The notes: generated by a model not told the origin, from the letters alone. Shown: positions 1 to 10,568, numbered from the stretch's first letter. The stretch is DNA of 64,000 bases from Flavobacterium ranwuense (GCF_004349315.1 NZ_SMLH01000004.1:62001-126000), one strand, 5' to 3'. Program-made: numbers and translations.

Positions 1-288
1 ATCAATAAGATCTCCTAATTTTTGTTCAGTTGCGAAATCTTGGAATTCAACGACTTTTTTCTTAGCTACAGTTCCCGCTTTTTTAAAGTGACCTAAAGCC
101 GCTTTTGTGGAATGTTTCTCGTTTTTGTCATCGAAACCAAGTTGCAACGCTTCATACCCGTCAACACCTTTGGTTCTGACTTGGGTAACAACACATGGTC
201 CAGCTTCGATTACTGTACAAGGAATATTCTTCCCGTTCTCGTCGAAAATGCTAGTCATGCCGATTTTTCTACCAATTAACCCAGACAT
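1..288 (-). CDS. rplC: 50S ribosomal protein L3, N-terminal part (cut by window edge)
   Basis: This is the first 96 codons of ribosomal protein L3, an early-assembly protein of the large subunit that binds 23S rRNA near the peptidyl transferase centre. The translation begins [19 protein letters not shown], the typical L3 start, followed by the [15 protein letters not shown] strand. The gene runs off the left edge in an open frame. It follows rpsJ in the S10 operon order, but the gap is 156 bp and contains its own promoter-like signal. The ATG at 288 is the only reasonable start. The family assignment is secure; the rest of the gene is not visible. Confidence 0.96.
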   Translation of the reverse strand, partial: MSGLIGRKIGMTSIFDENGKNIPCTVIEAGPCVVTQVRTKGVDGYEALQLGFDDKNEKHSTKAALGHFKKAGTVAKKKVVEFQDFATEQKLGDLID

Positions 289-363
289 AAATATTAATTA
301 TTAATTATTAAATATAAATATAGAACGCAGCTTTTAACCGAATCCTATTTTTTTTAAGTGGTG

Positions 364-394
364 CAAAAGTATAACTTATTTACACACAAACCAA
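364..394 (-). promoter_or_regulatory. Promoter in the rpsJ-rplC gap
   Basis: On the minus strand TACTTTTG (364-371) lies 20 bp downstream of a TTG (392-394), matching the Bacteroidota sigma-70 pattern TTG-N19/20-TAnnTTTG. Transcription would start about 70 nt ahead of rplC. This implies that the S10 part of the operon can be expressed separately from the str part. The assignment is by motif only. Confidence 0.6.
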
Positions 395-444
395 AAAAAT
401 ATTTTTCGCTTAAAAACAGCGCCCTTTTCTTACTAGTAAGCTAT

Positions 445-750
445 TTAAACTTTGATCTCTACTTCAACACCGCTAGGCAATTCAAGTTTCATCAAGGCAT
501 CAATAGTTTTTGATGAAGATGAATAAATGTCAATTAATCTCTTGTATGACATTACTTCAAATTGCTCTCTCGCTTTTTTGTTAACGTGTGGAGAACGAAG
601 AACGGTAAAAAGTTTTTTGTGAGTTGGCAACGGAATTGGTCCTGTTACTACTGCTCCAGTGCTTTTTACGGTTTTTACAATCTTTTCAGCAGACTTGTCT
701 ACCAACATGTGATCGTAAGATTTTAGTTTTATTCTGATTTTTTGACTCAT
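445..750 (-). CDS. rpsJ: 30S ribosomal protein S10
   Basis: S10 (NusE) is a small-subunit head protein that also takes part in NusB-dependent antitermination. The 101-residue protein contains the family core [20 protein letters not shown] and the loop [20 protein letters not shown], and ends in [11 protein letters not shown]; the length is normal. It lies 11 bp after fusA and presumably belongs to the same transcript, giving the str-S10 fusion typical of Bacteroidota. A 12-bp palindrome, CTTACTAGTAAG (431-442), sits just after the stop codon; I cannot assign it a function. Confidence 0.98.
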   Translation of the reverse strand: MSQKIRIKLKSYDHMLVDKSAEKIVKTVKSTGAVVTGPIPLPTHKKLFTVLRSPHVNKKAREQFEVMSYKRLIDIYSSSSKTIDALMKLELPSGVEVEIKV

Positions 751-761
751 TTTCTTAAAGA

Positions 762-2918
762 TTATGCGTTTCCTTTTGCTTTTTTGATAACTGCTTCCGA
801 AATATTGGAAGGTGTTTCTGCGTAGTGTGAAAATTCCATTGTAGATGTCGCTCTACCAGATGAAAGTGTTCTTAATGTTGTTACATATCCAAACATTTCT
901 GATAATGGCACATCTGCTTTAATGGTTTTTGCACCAGCTCTGTCACCCATGTCATTAACTTGACCTCTACGACGGTTAATATCACCTACGATATCTCCCA
1001 TGTTTTCTTCAGGTGTAATAACTTCCATTTTCATGATTGGCTCAAGAATTACAGCTCCAGCAGCTTTAGCTACTTCTCTGTACCCCATTCTAGCCGCTAA
1101 CTCAAAAGAGAGCGCATCAGAATCGACAGGGTGAAAAGATCCATCTAACAAAGTTACTTTCAAACTATCTACTTGGTATCCTGCTAAAGGACCTGTTTTC
1201 ATAGCTTCTCTGAAACCTTTTTCTACAGATGGGATATATTCTTTAGGAACGTTACCACCTTTTACAGCATTAACAAACTGCAATCCTACAGGAGCTTTAC
1301 CATCAACTTCATCAGCAGGCTCTAGTCTAAATACGATATCACCGAATTTACCACGACCACCAGATTGTTTCTTGTAAGTTTCTCTGTGTTGAGCAGATTT
1401 TGTAAATGCTTCTTTGTATTCAACTTGAGGCTCACCTTGGTTTACTTCAACTTTGAATTCACGTCTCATTCTATCAACTAAGATATCTAAGTGAAGCTCA
1501 CCCATACCTGAGATAATAGTCTGTCCCGAAGCCTCATCTGTTCTAACCGTAAACGTTGGATCTTCTTCAGCTAATTTAGCTAAAGCCATACCCATTTTAT
1601 CAACGTCAGCCTTAGTTTTAGGCTCAATTGCAATACCAATTACCGGCGCAGGGAATTTCATTGACTCAAGAATGATTGGGTTTTTTTCATCACACAATGT
1701 ATCTCCAGTTTTGATATCCTTAAATCCTACTGCCGCTCCAATATCACCTGCTTCGATATAATCGATTGGGTTTTGCTTGTTAGCATGCATTTGATAGATA
1801 CGAGAGATTCTTTCTTTATTTCCTGAACGAGTGTTCAAAACATAAGAACCAGCATCTAAACGTCCAGAATAAGCACGGAAGAAAGCTAAACGACCTACGA
1901 ATGGGTCAGTAGCAATTTTAAAAGCTAAAGCAGCAAACGGCTCTTTAACATCTGGCTTACGCAAAATTTTAGTTTGATCTTCTTCTAACAATTCAGCATC
2001 GTCAGGATGAATCCCTTCGATACCATCTTTATCCATTGGAGACGGCAAATATTTACATACTGCATCTAACATGAATTGAACTCCTTTGTTTTTGAAAGAA
2101 GAACCGGCAATCATAGGAATGATAGCCATATCCATAACCGCTGCTCTTAATGCAGTGTTGATTTCTTCCTCTGTAATAGAGTTTTCGTCTTCCATGAATT
2201 TTTCAAGCAAAGTCTCATCATAATCAGCTACTGCTTCAATAAGAATCGACCTATATTCTTTCACTTCTTCAAGCATATCTTCTGGAATAGGCACAATATC
2301 ATACGTTGCTCCTAAACCTTCTTCATGCCATACTATAGCTTGATTTTTAACTAAATCCACAACACCTCTGAAATCATTTTCTTCACCGATAGGCAAAGTG
2401 ATTGCAACTGCATTAGATTTCAACATGTCTCTTACTTGTTGACATACCATCAAAAAGTTAGAACCTTGTCTGTCCATTTTATTAACGAACCCAATACGTG
2501 GCACTCTATATTGATCTGCTAATCTCCAGTTAGTTTCTGATTGTGGCTCAACACCATCAACAGCACTAAATAAGAAAACCAAACCATCAAGCACACGCAA
2601 AGAACGGTTTACTTCAACTGTAAAGTCAACGTGTCCCGGTGTATCAATAATATTAAAGTGATAAGGCAGGGTTTCTGGTAAAGTTTTACCTTGCTCTGTT
2701 GGAAAATTCCATTCACAAGTTGTAGCAGCAGAAGTAATGGTAATACCTCTTTCTTGCTCTTGTGCCATCCAGTCCATTGTTGCAGCACCATCGTGTACTT
2801 CACCAATTTTGTGTGATTTTCCAGTATAGAATAATATACGCTCTGTTGTTGTTGTTTTACCAGCATCAATGTGAGCAGCAATTCCTATATTTCTTGTATA
2901 TTTAAGATCTCTAGCCAT
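762..2918 (-). CDS. fusA: Elongation factor G
   Basis: EF-G is the GTPase that drives ribosomal translocation and, with RRF, ribosome recycling. The 718-residue protein starts with the G domain: G1 [15 protein letters not shown] (about 15-29), switch I with [12 protein letters not shown]3 DTPGHVDF, and G4 NKMDRQG. Domains II-V follow, with the [10 protein letters not shown] segment of domain III and the C-terminal [14 protein letters not shown]. No key motif is missing. It lies between rpsG (10-bp gap) and rpsJ (11-bp gap). Its length and position inside the str operon favour the main EF-G over a paralogue. Confidence 0.98.
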   Translation of the reverse strand: MARDLKYTRNIGIAAHIDAGKTTTTERILFYTGKSHKIGEVHDGAATMDWMAQEQERGITITSAATTCEWNFPTEQGKTLPETLPYHFNIIDTPGHVDFTVEVNRSLRVLDGLVFLFSAVDGVEPQSETNWRLADQYRVPRIGFVNKMDRQGSNFLMVCQQVRDMLKSNAVAITLPIGEENDFRGVVDLVKNQAIVWHEEGLGATYDIVPIPEDMLEEVKEYRSILIEAVADYDETLLEKFMEDENSITEEEINTALRAAVMDMAIIPMIAGSSFKNKGVQFMLDAVCKYLPSPMDKDGIEGIHPDDAELLEEDQTKILRKPDVKEPFAALAFKIATDPFVGRLAFFRAYSGRLDAGSYVLNTRSGNKERISRIYQMHANKQNPIDYIEAGDIGAAVGFKDIKTGDTLCDEKNPIILESMKFPAPVIGIAIEPKTKADVDKMGMALAKLAEEDPTFTVRTDEASGQTIISGMGELHLDILVDRMRREFKVEVNQGEPQVEYKEAFTKSAQHRETYKKQSGGRGKFGDIVFRLEPADEVDGKAPVGLQFVNAVKGGNVPKEYIPSVEKGFREAMKTGPLAGYQVDSLKVTLLDGSFHPVDSDALSFELAARMGYREVAKAAGAVILEPIMKMEVITPEENMGDIVGDINRRRGQVNDMGDRAGAKTIKADVPLSEMFGYVTTLRTLSSGRATSTMEFSHYAETPSNISEAVIKKAKGNA

Positions 2919-2928
2919 TTCTTAAGAA

Positions 2929-3405
2929 TTAAAATCTAAAGTGAGAGAATGCTTTGTTAGCTTCTGCCATTTTGTGAGTATCCATTCTTTTCTTAACAGC
3001 AGCTCCTTCTTCTTTAGCCGCAGCTAAACATTCTGAAGCCAACCTTTGAGCCATTGATTTTTCATTTCTTCTTCTAGAATAAAGTATCAACCACTTCATT
3101 GCCATAGAAATTTTTCTATCTGGACGAATTTGCATTGGAATTTGAAATGTAGCTCCACCAACTCTACGACTACGTACTTCAACGTGAGGCATAACATTGG
3201 TTAACGCATCTTTCCAAATTTCTAATGATGGTTTCTCTGCATCTTGTTTTTTAGACTCAATGATGTCAATTGCATCATAAAATACTTTAAACGCTGTCGA
3301 TTTTTTTCCATCCCACATTAAGTTGTTCACAAAACGTGTTACCAGTTGGTCATTAAACCTTGGATCTGGTAAAAGTGGTCTTTTCTTTGCCGCTCTTTTT
3401 CTCAT
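2929..3405 (-). CDS. rpsG: 30S ribosomal protein S7
   Basis: S7 nucleates assembly of the 30S head by binding the 3' major domain of 16S rRNA. The 158-residue protein starts MRKRAAKKRPLLPDPRFND and carries the conserved VEVRSRRVGGATFQIP segment and a basic C-terminal helix with KMAEANKAFSHFRF. The length is normal. The gene is separated from rpsL by 74 bp and from fusA by 10 bp. In some bacteria S7 represses its own operon by binding mRNA; nothing in this short rpsL-rpsG gap clearly shows that here. Confidence 0.98.
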   Translation of the reverse strand: MRKRAAKKRPLLPDPRFNDQLVTRFVNNLMWDGKKSTAFKVFYDAIDIIESKKQDAEKPSLEIWKDALTNVMPHVEVRSRRVGGATFQIPMQIRPDRKISMAMKWLILYSRRRNEKSMAQRLASECLAAAKEEGAAVKKRMDTHKMAEANKAFSHFRF

Positions 3406-3479
3406 GTCTTTTTTTTAATAAAATGTCATACCCATACAGTTGTGACGAGTCACATCTCTACAAGAAATAACTTTTTAAA

Positions 3480-3863
3480 TTACTTTTTTGCTTCTTTTGG
3501 GCGTTTTGCTCCGTACTTAGATCTTCTTTGCGTTCTTCCTGCTACTCCTGACGTATCAAGCGCACCACGAACGATGTGATATCTAACTCCTGGTAAATCT
3601 TTTACCCTTCCACCCCTAACTAATACTATCGAGTGCTCTTGTAAATTGTGTCCTTCACCAGGGATGTAAGCATTCACTTCATTACCATTTGTCAAACGTA
3701 CACGCGCTACTTTACGCATTGCAGAGTTTGGTTTTTTTGGTGTTGTAGTGTAAACACGCGTACAAACCCCTCTTCTTTGAGGACAAGAATCTAAAGCAAC
3801 CGATTTACTCTTCTTAGTTATCTGAGTTCTTCCTGTTCTTACTAATTGTTGAATTGTTGGCAT
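3480..3863 (-). CDS. rpsL: 30S ribosomal protein S12
   Basis: S12 lies at the decoding centre and controls tRNA selection accuracy. The 127-residue protein starts [12 protein letters not shown] and contains the signature [20 protein letters not shown]; the lysine in KKPNSA is the position where streptomycin-resistance changes occur in other bacteria, and here it is the sensitive-type lysine. [11 protein letters not shown] and the basic tail are also present. It is the first gene of the str operon, about 48 nt downstream of a consensus promoter. Confidence 0.98.
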
Positions 3864-3897
3864 AATTAATACTAAAAATTTCTTATTATATTAAATT

Positions 3898-3913
3898 CCC
3901 GCTTTTTACGGGG
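3898..3913 (-). other. Small hairpin at the 5' end of the str operon mRNA
   Basis: On the minus strand CCCG-TAAAAAG-CGGG forms a short stem-loop that would begin within a few bases of the predicted transcription start. A 5'-terminal hairpin could stabilise the ribosomal-protein mRNA. This is inferred from sequence and the stem is only 4-5 bp. Confidence 0.4.
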
Positions 3914-3916
3914 TTG

Positions 3917-3946
3917 CAAATGTAGAAAATATTTTTTACTCTACAA
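3917..3946 (-). promoter_or_regulatory. Promoter of the rpsL-rpsG-fusA-rpsJ operon
   Basis: On the minus strand TTG (3944-3946) is followed after exactly 19 bp by TACATTTG (3917-3924). This is a full match to the Bacteroidota consensus and the best promoter at this end of the window. Confidence 0.75.
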
Positions 3947-4044
3947 ACGTTAATCTATTAATTTTCAATAAGATTATTTTATCATTTGATTTTTATCCCA
4001 AACAATAGATATTTGCATTACTTTTATTAAAAACACATACTCAT

Positions 4045-5754
4045 TTGAAATCCACTTTTATTTTACTGTTCTTTCTAAATTTTTGCCTTAATTGTTCTGC
4101 GCAAAATTTTCGATTATTGATAACTGGAAGCAATTCATTAGAAACAAAAACTATAGATTCTCTAAAATACAACACTGAGCACAAAAACACGAAATTAATT
4201 AACGAAGAGATAAACAAAGTTTCTGAAAAATTATCCGAAATAGGCTATATAGACAACATCACACTCGAATTCACAAAAAAAAAAGACTCTAGTTATGTAG
4301 CGATTTTTACATTAGGAAAAAAAATAAAATCAATACATATATATATAGGTACAAATAATCTATTTAACAACCTGACAGACCTAAGAGAAAAAAAAGACAC
4401 TTTAATACTGCCGTACACAGAAATCAACTCTTATCTAAAACAAACCGTTCAAAAATTAGAACAAAACGGATTTGCATTAGTAAAGCTAAAACTAGTAAAT
4501 ATCAAAAGAGTCGATACTGAAATTTATGCTGATTTAAAACTGGAATCAGACGAAAAAAGAACACTAAACTCCATCCGAATAAATTACGCAGAAAACAACC
4601 GATCAAATAAATTTCCTAGTGGACATTTAGCGCAAATCAACAGAAAATACAAAAACAGCATTTTTAATCAAAAAATGGTAGATCAAATTCACAACGATTT
4701 TGAAAAATTTGGATTTATTAGCCAAGTAAAATATCCCGAAATTTTACTCACAAAAGACTCAACGAAAGTTTACGTATATCTTGAGAAAAGAAAATCAAAT
4801 ACTTTTGACGGATTCATTGGATTTTCCAATAATGAAAATAAAAAAACAACCCTAAATGGCTACTTAGATGTGAAGCTAGAAAATATTTTGGGCTCTGGAG
4901 AACAATTATCCGTTTACTGGAAAAGCGACGGAAACGATCAAAAAACATTTAATACCAGTATTGAACTTCCTTATTTGCTTAAAACTCCAATAGGATTAAA
5001 AGCTCAAATTCAATTATTCAGACAAGACAGTACTTTTCAAAACACAAAAACAGCAATTGACTTAAGTTACTTTACAAATTACAACACACGATTCTATTTA
5101 GGATTTCAAACTACAGAATCTAGCGACATCCAAAATTCAATCGATAATTCGATAAGCGATTATAACAATTCCTTTTTGACGTCCAGTTTTAATTACACAA
5201 AATCAGATTTAACTAATTTTACTTTTCCAATAAAATCAATTCTTTCAATAACTGCCGGAACCGGAAAAAGAGAAACAAGCAATCAGCCAGAAAACACGAT
5301 AAAAAGCAATCAGTTTTTTTTAAATATTCAAGCCGTACATAACTTTAACCTGAATAAAAATAATATAATCAATATAAATAGCCATAACTATTATTTACAA
5401 AGCAACCGCTATATCGCAAATGAACTTTTTCGTTTTGGAGGATTCAACAGCCTAAGAGGCTTTGCTGAAAATAGCCTGCAAGCCTATTTTATGACCTCAA
5501 TACTTACAGAATATCGGCACATACTCTCTCCTAAACTCTACGTTCACTCTATCCTAGATTACTGTATCTACAAGAACAAACTAAGTATTGAACAAGTAGA
5601 CAACACCGAAAAACTTCTAGGAATTGGATTCGGATTTGGACTGCAAACAAAAAACGGCCTATTAAAACTTGCTATTGCAAACGGCAGTATCCAAGACCAA
5701 CAAATTGAAATTTATAACACTATCATACACATCTGTTATAATGTTAAATTTTAA
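4045..5754 (+). CDS. BamA/TamA-family outer-membrane protein
   Basis: This is a secreted 569-residue protein that looks like a member of the Omp85 (BamA/TamA) superfamily. Residues 1-19 form a signal peptide ending CSAQ. Residues 20 to about 245 hold alternating short beta/alpha segments consistent with POTRA-like domains. The second half has beta-barrel character and contains FGGFNSLRGF (about 470-479), the conserved Omp85 loop-6 motif with its arginine, and it ends in KF as barrel proteins often do. The start codon is TTG; no ATG occurs in frame near the N-terminus. It is shorter than BamA itself, so a TamA-like or lineage-specific role is more likely. It lies 84 bp upstream of the SusC gene and may be cotranscribed with it. 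Confidence 0.75.
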   Translation: MKSTFILLFFLNFCLNCSAQNFRLLITGSNSLETKTIDSLKYNTEHKNTKLINEEINKVSEKLSEIGYIDNITLEFTKKKDSSYVAIFTLGKKIKSIHIYIGTNNLFNNLTDLREKKDTLILPYTEINSYLKQTVQKLEQNGFALVKLKLVNIKRVDTEIYADLKLESDEKRTLNSIRINYAENNRSNKFPSGHLAQINRKYKNSIFNQKMVDQIHNDFEKFGFISQVKYPEILLTKDSTKVYVYLEKRKSNTFDGFIGFSNNENKKTTLNGYLDVKLENILGSGEQLSVYWKSDGNDQKTFNTSIELPYLLKTPIGLKAQIQLFRQDSTFQNTKTAIDLSYFTNYNTRFYLGFQTTESSDIQNSIDNSISDYNNSFLTSSFNYTKSDLTNFTFPIKSILSITAGTGKRETSNQPENTIKSNQFFLNIQAVHNFNLNKNNIININSHNYYLQSNRYIANELFRFGGFNSLRGFAENSLQAYFMTSILTEYRHILSPKLYVHSILDYCIYKNKLSIEQVDNTEKLLGIGFGFGLQTKNGLLKLAIANGSIQDQQIEIYNTIIHICYNVKF

Positions 5755-5838
5755 TTACAACAAAAAATAGAGTTTCATTAATTAGGAAAGTTAACAAATT
5801 ATTAAGAAGTTTGCTAGACTAATTCAAAATATTAAAAA

Positions 5839-8800
5839 ATGAAACTAAAGTTCAATGGATTCTTAGTACTATTAGTAGTACTTGTGGCGCAACTAACTTT
5901 TGCGCAAGAAAGAGCTGTTTCAGGAACTGTTTCCGATAATGCAGGACTACCTTTACCAGGTGTGAGTGTATTAGTAAAAGGAACTCAATCCGGAACACAA
6001 ACTGATTTTGACGGAAAATATTCTATCAAAGCAACACCAAGCCAGGTCTTGATTTTTAGCTACATTGGGATGAAAACTCAACAAGTAGCTGCAAGTTCTG
6101 CAACAGTTAATGTGAAATTAGTGAGTGACGCATTAGAACTTGAAGGAGTTGTAGTAACGGCTTTAGGGATTAAAAGAGAGAAAAAATCTCTAGGTTACTC
6201 AACCCAAGAGGTTAAAGGTGAGGCTGTATCTAAGGTAAAAAGCTCAAACTTTGTAAACTCACTATCTGGTAAAGTAGCAGGTTTGGAGATTAAAACATCA
6301 GGAAATTTAGGGGGTTCTACCCAGGTAATTATTAGAGGTAATAATTCAATAGCTGGTAACAACCAGGCTTTATTTGTTGTTGATGGTGTTCCAATAGATA
6401 ACAGCAACTCAAACACATCAAGTCAAAAAACTGGTGGAGGTGGTTTTGACTACGGTAATGCTGCATCTGATATCAATCCAGACGACATTGAATCTATTAA
6501 CGTTCTAAAGGGAGCTGCTGCAACTGCACTTTATGGCTCTCGTGCTTCTAATGGTGTCGTAATGATTACTACTAAAAAAGGGAAGAGTCAAAAAGGCATT
6601 GGCGTAACAATTAATTCAAGTGTAACTTTAGGAACTGCGGATAAAGAAACTTTGCCTAGATATCAAAATAAATATGGAGCAGGTTATGGTCCTTTCTATG
6701 GCCCCAATGAAGACTCATATTTTAATGAAGCTGATATAAACGGAGATGGTATTGCTGATTTAACAACTCCTTTTACCGAAGATGCATCATATGGTGCTGC
6801 ATTTGATCCAAGTTTACTGATTTACCAATGGAATTCCATTTATCCTCAATTACCTGGTTATGGAAAAGCTACTCCTTGGGTAGCTGGTAAAAACAATCCT
6901 AATTCAGTTTGGGGTACTGCAAGTACTACTGTAAACTCTGTTTCATTAGATGGAGGTACTGATACAAGTGCCTTTAGATTAGGTTTTACTAACTTAACAC
7001 AAGAAGGTAATTTACCGAACGGTAGCCTTAAAAGAAATACAATAGCTTTTTCAGGATCTCAAAATTTAACCGATAAATTAAAGGCATCTACAAGTTTCAA
7101 TTTTGTAAAAACTGATGGAAAAGGTAGAAATGGTACAGGTTATTCCTCTAATAACGTAATGCAACAATTTAGACAATGGAATCAAATGAATGTTGATTTC
7201 AATGAGCAGAAAGAAGCTTATTTACTTACTAAAGAAAATATCACTTGGAATCCTAACTCCTCTACTAATTTAAAACCAATTTACTCAGATAATCCATACT
7301 GGACATTCTATGAAAATTATGAAACTGATACAAGATCAAGATACTTTGGTAATGTTGCCTTAGAGGATAAGTTAACTGATTGGTTAACTATAATGGGTAG
7401 ATTTTCATTTGATTCTTATAGCGAATTACAAGAGGAAAGAATAAATGTTGGAAGCTCAGATGTATCTAAGTATTCAAGATATAATAACAATGTTGCCGAA
7501 TACAATTATGATTTAATGTTGAATTTCAATAAAAATTTAACTGAAAAATTAAATTTAGAAGGAAATATTGGTTGGAGCTTAAGAAACAATATCCAAAACA
7601 GCATTTTTGCATCCACTAATGGAGGTTTAAACAAAGCACGTTTATATTCACTTTCAAATAGTGTAAGCCCTATTCTTGCTCCTGTTGAATATGATGCAAG
7701 CAGTATGGTTGATGGCGAATACATAAGAGCCAGTTTAGGTTATGATGGCTATGCTTACTTAGAGGGTACATTTAGAACTGACCGTTCATCTAATTTACCA
7801 AAAGCTGATAACAGATATAATTATTTTTCAGTTTCTGGAAGTTTAGTGTTCTCTAAATTCATTGATGCAAACTGGTTATCATTTGGTAAATTAAGAGCTA
7901 ATTATGCAGAGGTTGGTAGTGATACAAATCCTTATAGGGTTTTTAATACATTTGATATTGGAACTCCATTTAACGGAACAGGTATTGCTTCAAATCCTGG
8001 GGCTCAAAACAACTTGAACCTTTTACCTGAGAGACAAAAAAGTTATGAATTTGGTCTAGAAATGGCATTTTTAGACAGACGTCTTGGCTTTGATGTATCT
8101 TACTATAACGACCAAAACATCAATCAAATTACAAGTATTCCATTATCAACAGCAACAGGATATAATTCAGCTGTATTAAATGCTGGAACTATTGAAAATA
8201 AAGGATTGGAAGTACAGTTTAATGCTACACCATTTAAAACGAGTTCTTTCAAATGGGATTTAAACCTAAACTGGTCTCAAAACAAAAGCTTAGTTGTTTC
8301 TTTACTTAACGGTATTGAAAACTTACAATTAGCAGCATTACAAGGTGGTGTATCTATTAATGCAACACCTGGGCAACCATACGGAACCATCAGAGGAAGT
8401 GATTTTATTTATGCCGCAAATGGTCAACCAATTGTTAATCAAACAGGAAGCGCATCTAGAATTGGTACATATCAAAGAACAACTGCAAGTAATGTTGTAA
8501 TTGGAGATATCAACCCAGATTGGAAAGCAGGTCTTAACAACAGTTTCACTTATAAAAATGTGAATTTAAGCTTCTTAATTGACATGCAAAAAGGTGGAGA
8601 TGTTTTCTCTCTTGATACTTGGTATGGTTATGCAACTGGTATGTATGACTTTTCAGCTGCTAACAATGATTTAGGAAACCCTGTAAGAAATCCAATTGTT
8701 GGAACTCCTGGAAACTACGGAGCTAACAGTGGTGGTTTCATTTTGGATGGTGTTGCTCCTGACGGAACACAAAATGCAGTTAGAGCTAATGGTAGTGTAT

Positions 8801-9096
8801 ATACTACTGCTTGGGGTTATGCTAGAGCTCCAAATAAACTACATGTTTATGACGCTGGTTATGTTAAGTTGCGTGAAGCAAGTTTAACTTACAGTTTTGA
8901 CGCTAAAATGTTAAAACAATTACCTTTCACTAGTGCATCATTTTCAGTAATTGGAAGAAATCTATGGATTATCGATAAAAGTACTCCTTATGCGGATCCA
9001 GAAGCTGGTCTAAGTTCTGGAAATGTTCAAGGATACCAATCTGGCGCTTATCCATCTATAAGAGAAATCGGAGCAAGTCTTAAACTACAGTTTTAA
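5839..9096 (+). CDS. SusC/RagA-family TonB-dependent outer-membrane transporter
   Basis: This protein is the gated barrel of a SusCD nutrient-uptake complex and draws energy from TonB-ExbBD. The 1085-residue protein has a signal peptide (1-22, ending TFAQ), a carboxypeptidase-regulatory-like domain (about 25-100, SGTVSDNAGLPLPGV), a plug domain (about 105-250, with VVVTALGIKR and FVVDGVPIDN followed by DIESINVLKGAAATALYGSR), and then a long barrel ending in F. ADINGDGIADL near residue 300 resembles a calcium-binding loop. The SusD partner follows after 11 bp. No glycoside hydrolase, peptidase or regulator is linked, so the substrate cannot be inferred. Confidence 0.93.
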   Translation: MKLKFNGFLVLLVVLVAQLTFAQERAVSGTVSDNAGLPLPGVSVLVKGTQSGTQTDFDGKYSIKATPSQVLIFSYIGMKTQQVAASSATVNVKLVSDALELEGVVVTALGIKREKKSLGYSTQEVKGEAVSKVKSSNFVNSLSGKVAGLEIKTSGNLGGSTQVIIRGNNSIAGNNQALFVVDGVPIDNSNSNTSSQKTGGGGFDYGNAASDINPDDIESINVLKGAAATALYGSRASNGVVMITTKKGKSQKGIGVTINSSVTLGTADKETLPRYQNKYGAGYGPFYGPNEDSYFNEADINGDGIADLTTPFTEDASYGAAFDPSLLIYQWNSIYPQLPGYGKATPWVAGKNNPNSVWGTASTTVNSVSLDGGTDTSAFRLGFTNLTQEGNLPNGSLKRNTIAFSGSQNLTDKLKASTSFNFVKTDGKGRNGTGYSSNNVMQQFRQWNQMNVDFNEQKEAYLLTKENITWNPNSSTNLKPIYSDNPYWTFYENYETDTRSRYFGNVALEDKLTDWLTIMGRFSFDSYSELQEERINVGSSDVSKYSRYNNNVAEYNYDLMLNFNKNLTEKLNLEGNIGWSLRNNIQNSIFASTNGGLNKARLYSLSNSVSPILAPVEYDASSMVDGEYIRASLGYDGYAYLEGTFRTDRSSNLPKADNRYNYFSVSGSLVFSKFIDANWLSFGKLRANYAEVGSDTNPYRVFNTFDIGTPFNGTGIASNPGAQNNLNLLPERQKSYEFGLEMAFLDRRLGFDVSYYNDQNINQITSIPLSTATGYNSAVLNAGTIENKGLEVQFNATPFKTSSFKWDLNLNWSQNKSLVVSLLNGIENLQLAALQGGVSINATPGQPYGTIRGSDFIYAANGQPIVNQTGSASRIGTYQRTTASNVVIGDINPDWKAGLNNSFTYKNVNLSFLIDMQKGGDVFSLDTWYGYATGMYDFSAANNDLGNPVRNPIVGTPGNYGANSGGFILDGVAPDGTQNAVRANGSVYTTAWGYARAPNKLHVYDAGYVKLREASLTYSFDAKMLKQLPFTSASFSVIGRNLWIIDKSTPYADPEAGLSSGNVQGYQSGAYPSIREIGASLKLQF

Positions 9097-9107
9097 AAAA
9101 TTAAATT

Positions 9108-10544
9108 ATGAAAAAAATAATATTAACAACTTTAACTATTATTACTTTAATATCTTGTCAATCTGATGACAGATATGAAGATAAAAATAGAGATCCAAAA
9201 AACCCTACACAGGTTAGCTCAGAGTTTTTATTCAACTCAGCAACCAAGAGTTTATTTGATCAAATGACGAGTACCAATGTAAACACCAATATCTATAGGA
9301 TGTTAGGTCAGCACTGGACAGAAACAACTTACGTAGACGAAGCCAATTACGATTTCAATACACGTAATATTACACAAAGTCATTGGTCTGAAATCTACAG
9401 AGATGTTTTGTCAGATCTTGCTACTGCAAAAATAAATAACGATGCAGATCTTACATTATCAGCGGATACCAGAAAGACAAAAAATGCTCAAATTGAGATA
9501 TTGACTGTTTATGCTTGGACACAAATGGTTGAAACATTTGGAGATATTCCTTATTCTCAAGCGTTAAATGCAGGTAAGTATGTATTACCTGTATATGATG
9601 ATGCATCAACCATTTATAGTGATTTACTTACACGTTTAACTGTTGCAATTCCAAATTTAACTGATAGCGGTTTTGGCGTAGCAGATAATATTTATGGTGG
9701 AAATACCGCTAATTGGAAAAAATTCGGTAATTCATTACTGTTAAGAATGGGAGTACGAGTTGCAGATGTCCCTGCATTAGCTGCTAAATCAAAATCAGCA
9801 ATTCAAGCAGCTGTTAGTGGTGGTGTATTTACATCAAACGCAGATAATGCAAGTTTAGCTTATTCTAATGCAACACCTAACACCAATCCTGTTTGGGTTG
9901 ATTTAGTACAATCTGGAAGATCAGATTTTGTTATTGCTAATACATTAGTAGATAAAATGAATGCTCTTAATGACCCTAGAAGACCTTTCTATTTTGATGA
10001 AAATTTAGGAACTGGTGTATATGAAGGTGGAACTTATGGTCGTGTTAGTAGTTTTCCATCATTTTCTCATGTAAGTGCTAGAATAATAGACCCAACTAAT
10101 CCAGCTTCTTTAATGGATTATTCAGAGGTATGCTTTTACTTAGCTGATGCAGCAGAACGTTCTATTTCGGGAACACCTGCTACTGCTGCTGGATTTTATA
10201 ATGCAGGTATTACTGCATCATTTGACTACTGGGGAGCTCCAAATGTAGCTGCTTATTTACTTACTCCTAATGTAAATTATGCAACAGCTCCAGGAACATG
10301 GAAAGTAAAAATCGGAAATCAGCTTTGGTTAGCTATGTATAACAGAGGTTATGAAGCATGGACTGCTTGGAGAACTTATGATTTCCCAGGCTTTAACCTG
10401 CCAGATGTATCTGAAGATCCAGTTCCAACGAGATATACCTATCCTATTAGTGAACAAAACTTAAATAAAGTCAACTATGCAGCAGCATCTGCAGCAATTG
10501 GTGGCGATACACAAACAACAAAAGTATTTTGGGATAAATTCTAA
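9108..10544 (+). CDS. SusD/RagB-family surface lipoprotein
   Basis: This is the substrate-binding lid that sits over the SusC barrel. The 478-residue protein has a lipoprotein signal peptide ending LISC, with cysteine at residue 17 as the lipidation site. The following QSDD is acidic, resembling the lipoprotein export signals that send proteins to the surface in Flavobacterium. The helical TPR-like body characteristic of the family follows (for example AQIEILTVYAWTQMVETFGD and NWKKFGNSLLLRMGVRVAD). It closely follows susC, ends just before a strong terminator, and therefore forms a two-gene unit, possibly with the upstream Omp85-like gene. Its sequence is closest to the SusD-like_2 type. Confidence 0.9.
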   Translation: MKKIILTTLTIITLISCQSDDRYEDKNRDPKNPTQVSSEFLFNSATKSLFDQMTSTNVNTNIYRMLGQHWTETTYVDEANYDFNTRNITQSHWSEIYRDVLSDLATAKINNDADLTLSADTRKTKNAQIEILTVYAWTQMVETFGDIPYSQALNAGKYVLPVYDDASTIYSDLLTRLTVAIPNLTDSGFGVADNIYGGNTANWKKFGNSLLLRMGVRVADVPALAAKSKSAIQAAVSGGVFTSNADNASLAYSNATPNTNPVWVDLVQSGRSDFVIANTLVDKMNALNDPRRPFYFDENLGTGVYEGGTYGRVSSFPSFSHVSARIIDPTNPASLMDYSEVCFYLADAAERSISGTPATAAGFYNAGITASFDYWGAPNVAAYLLTPNVNYATAPGTWKVKIGNQLWLAMYNRGYEAWTAWRTYDFPGFNLPDVSEDPVPTRYTYPISEQNLNKVNYAAASAAIGGDTQTTKVFWDKF

Positions 10545-10568
10545 TTATCATCAAAATAATATTTTAAA

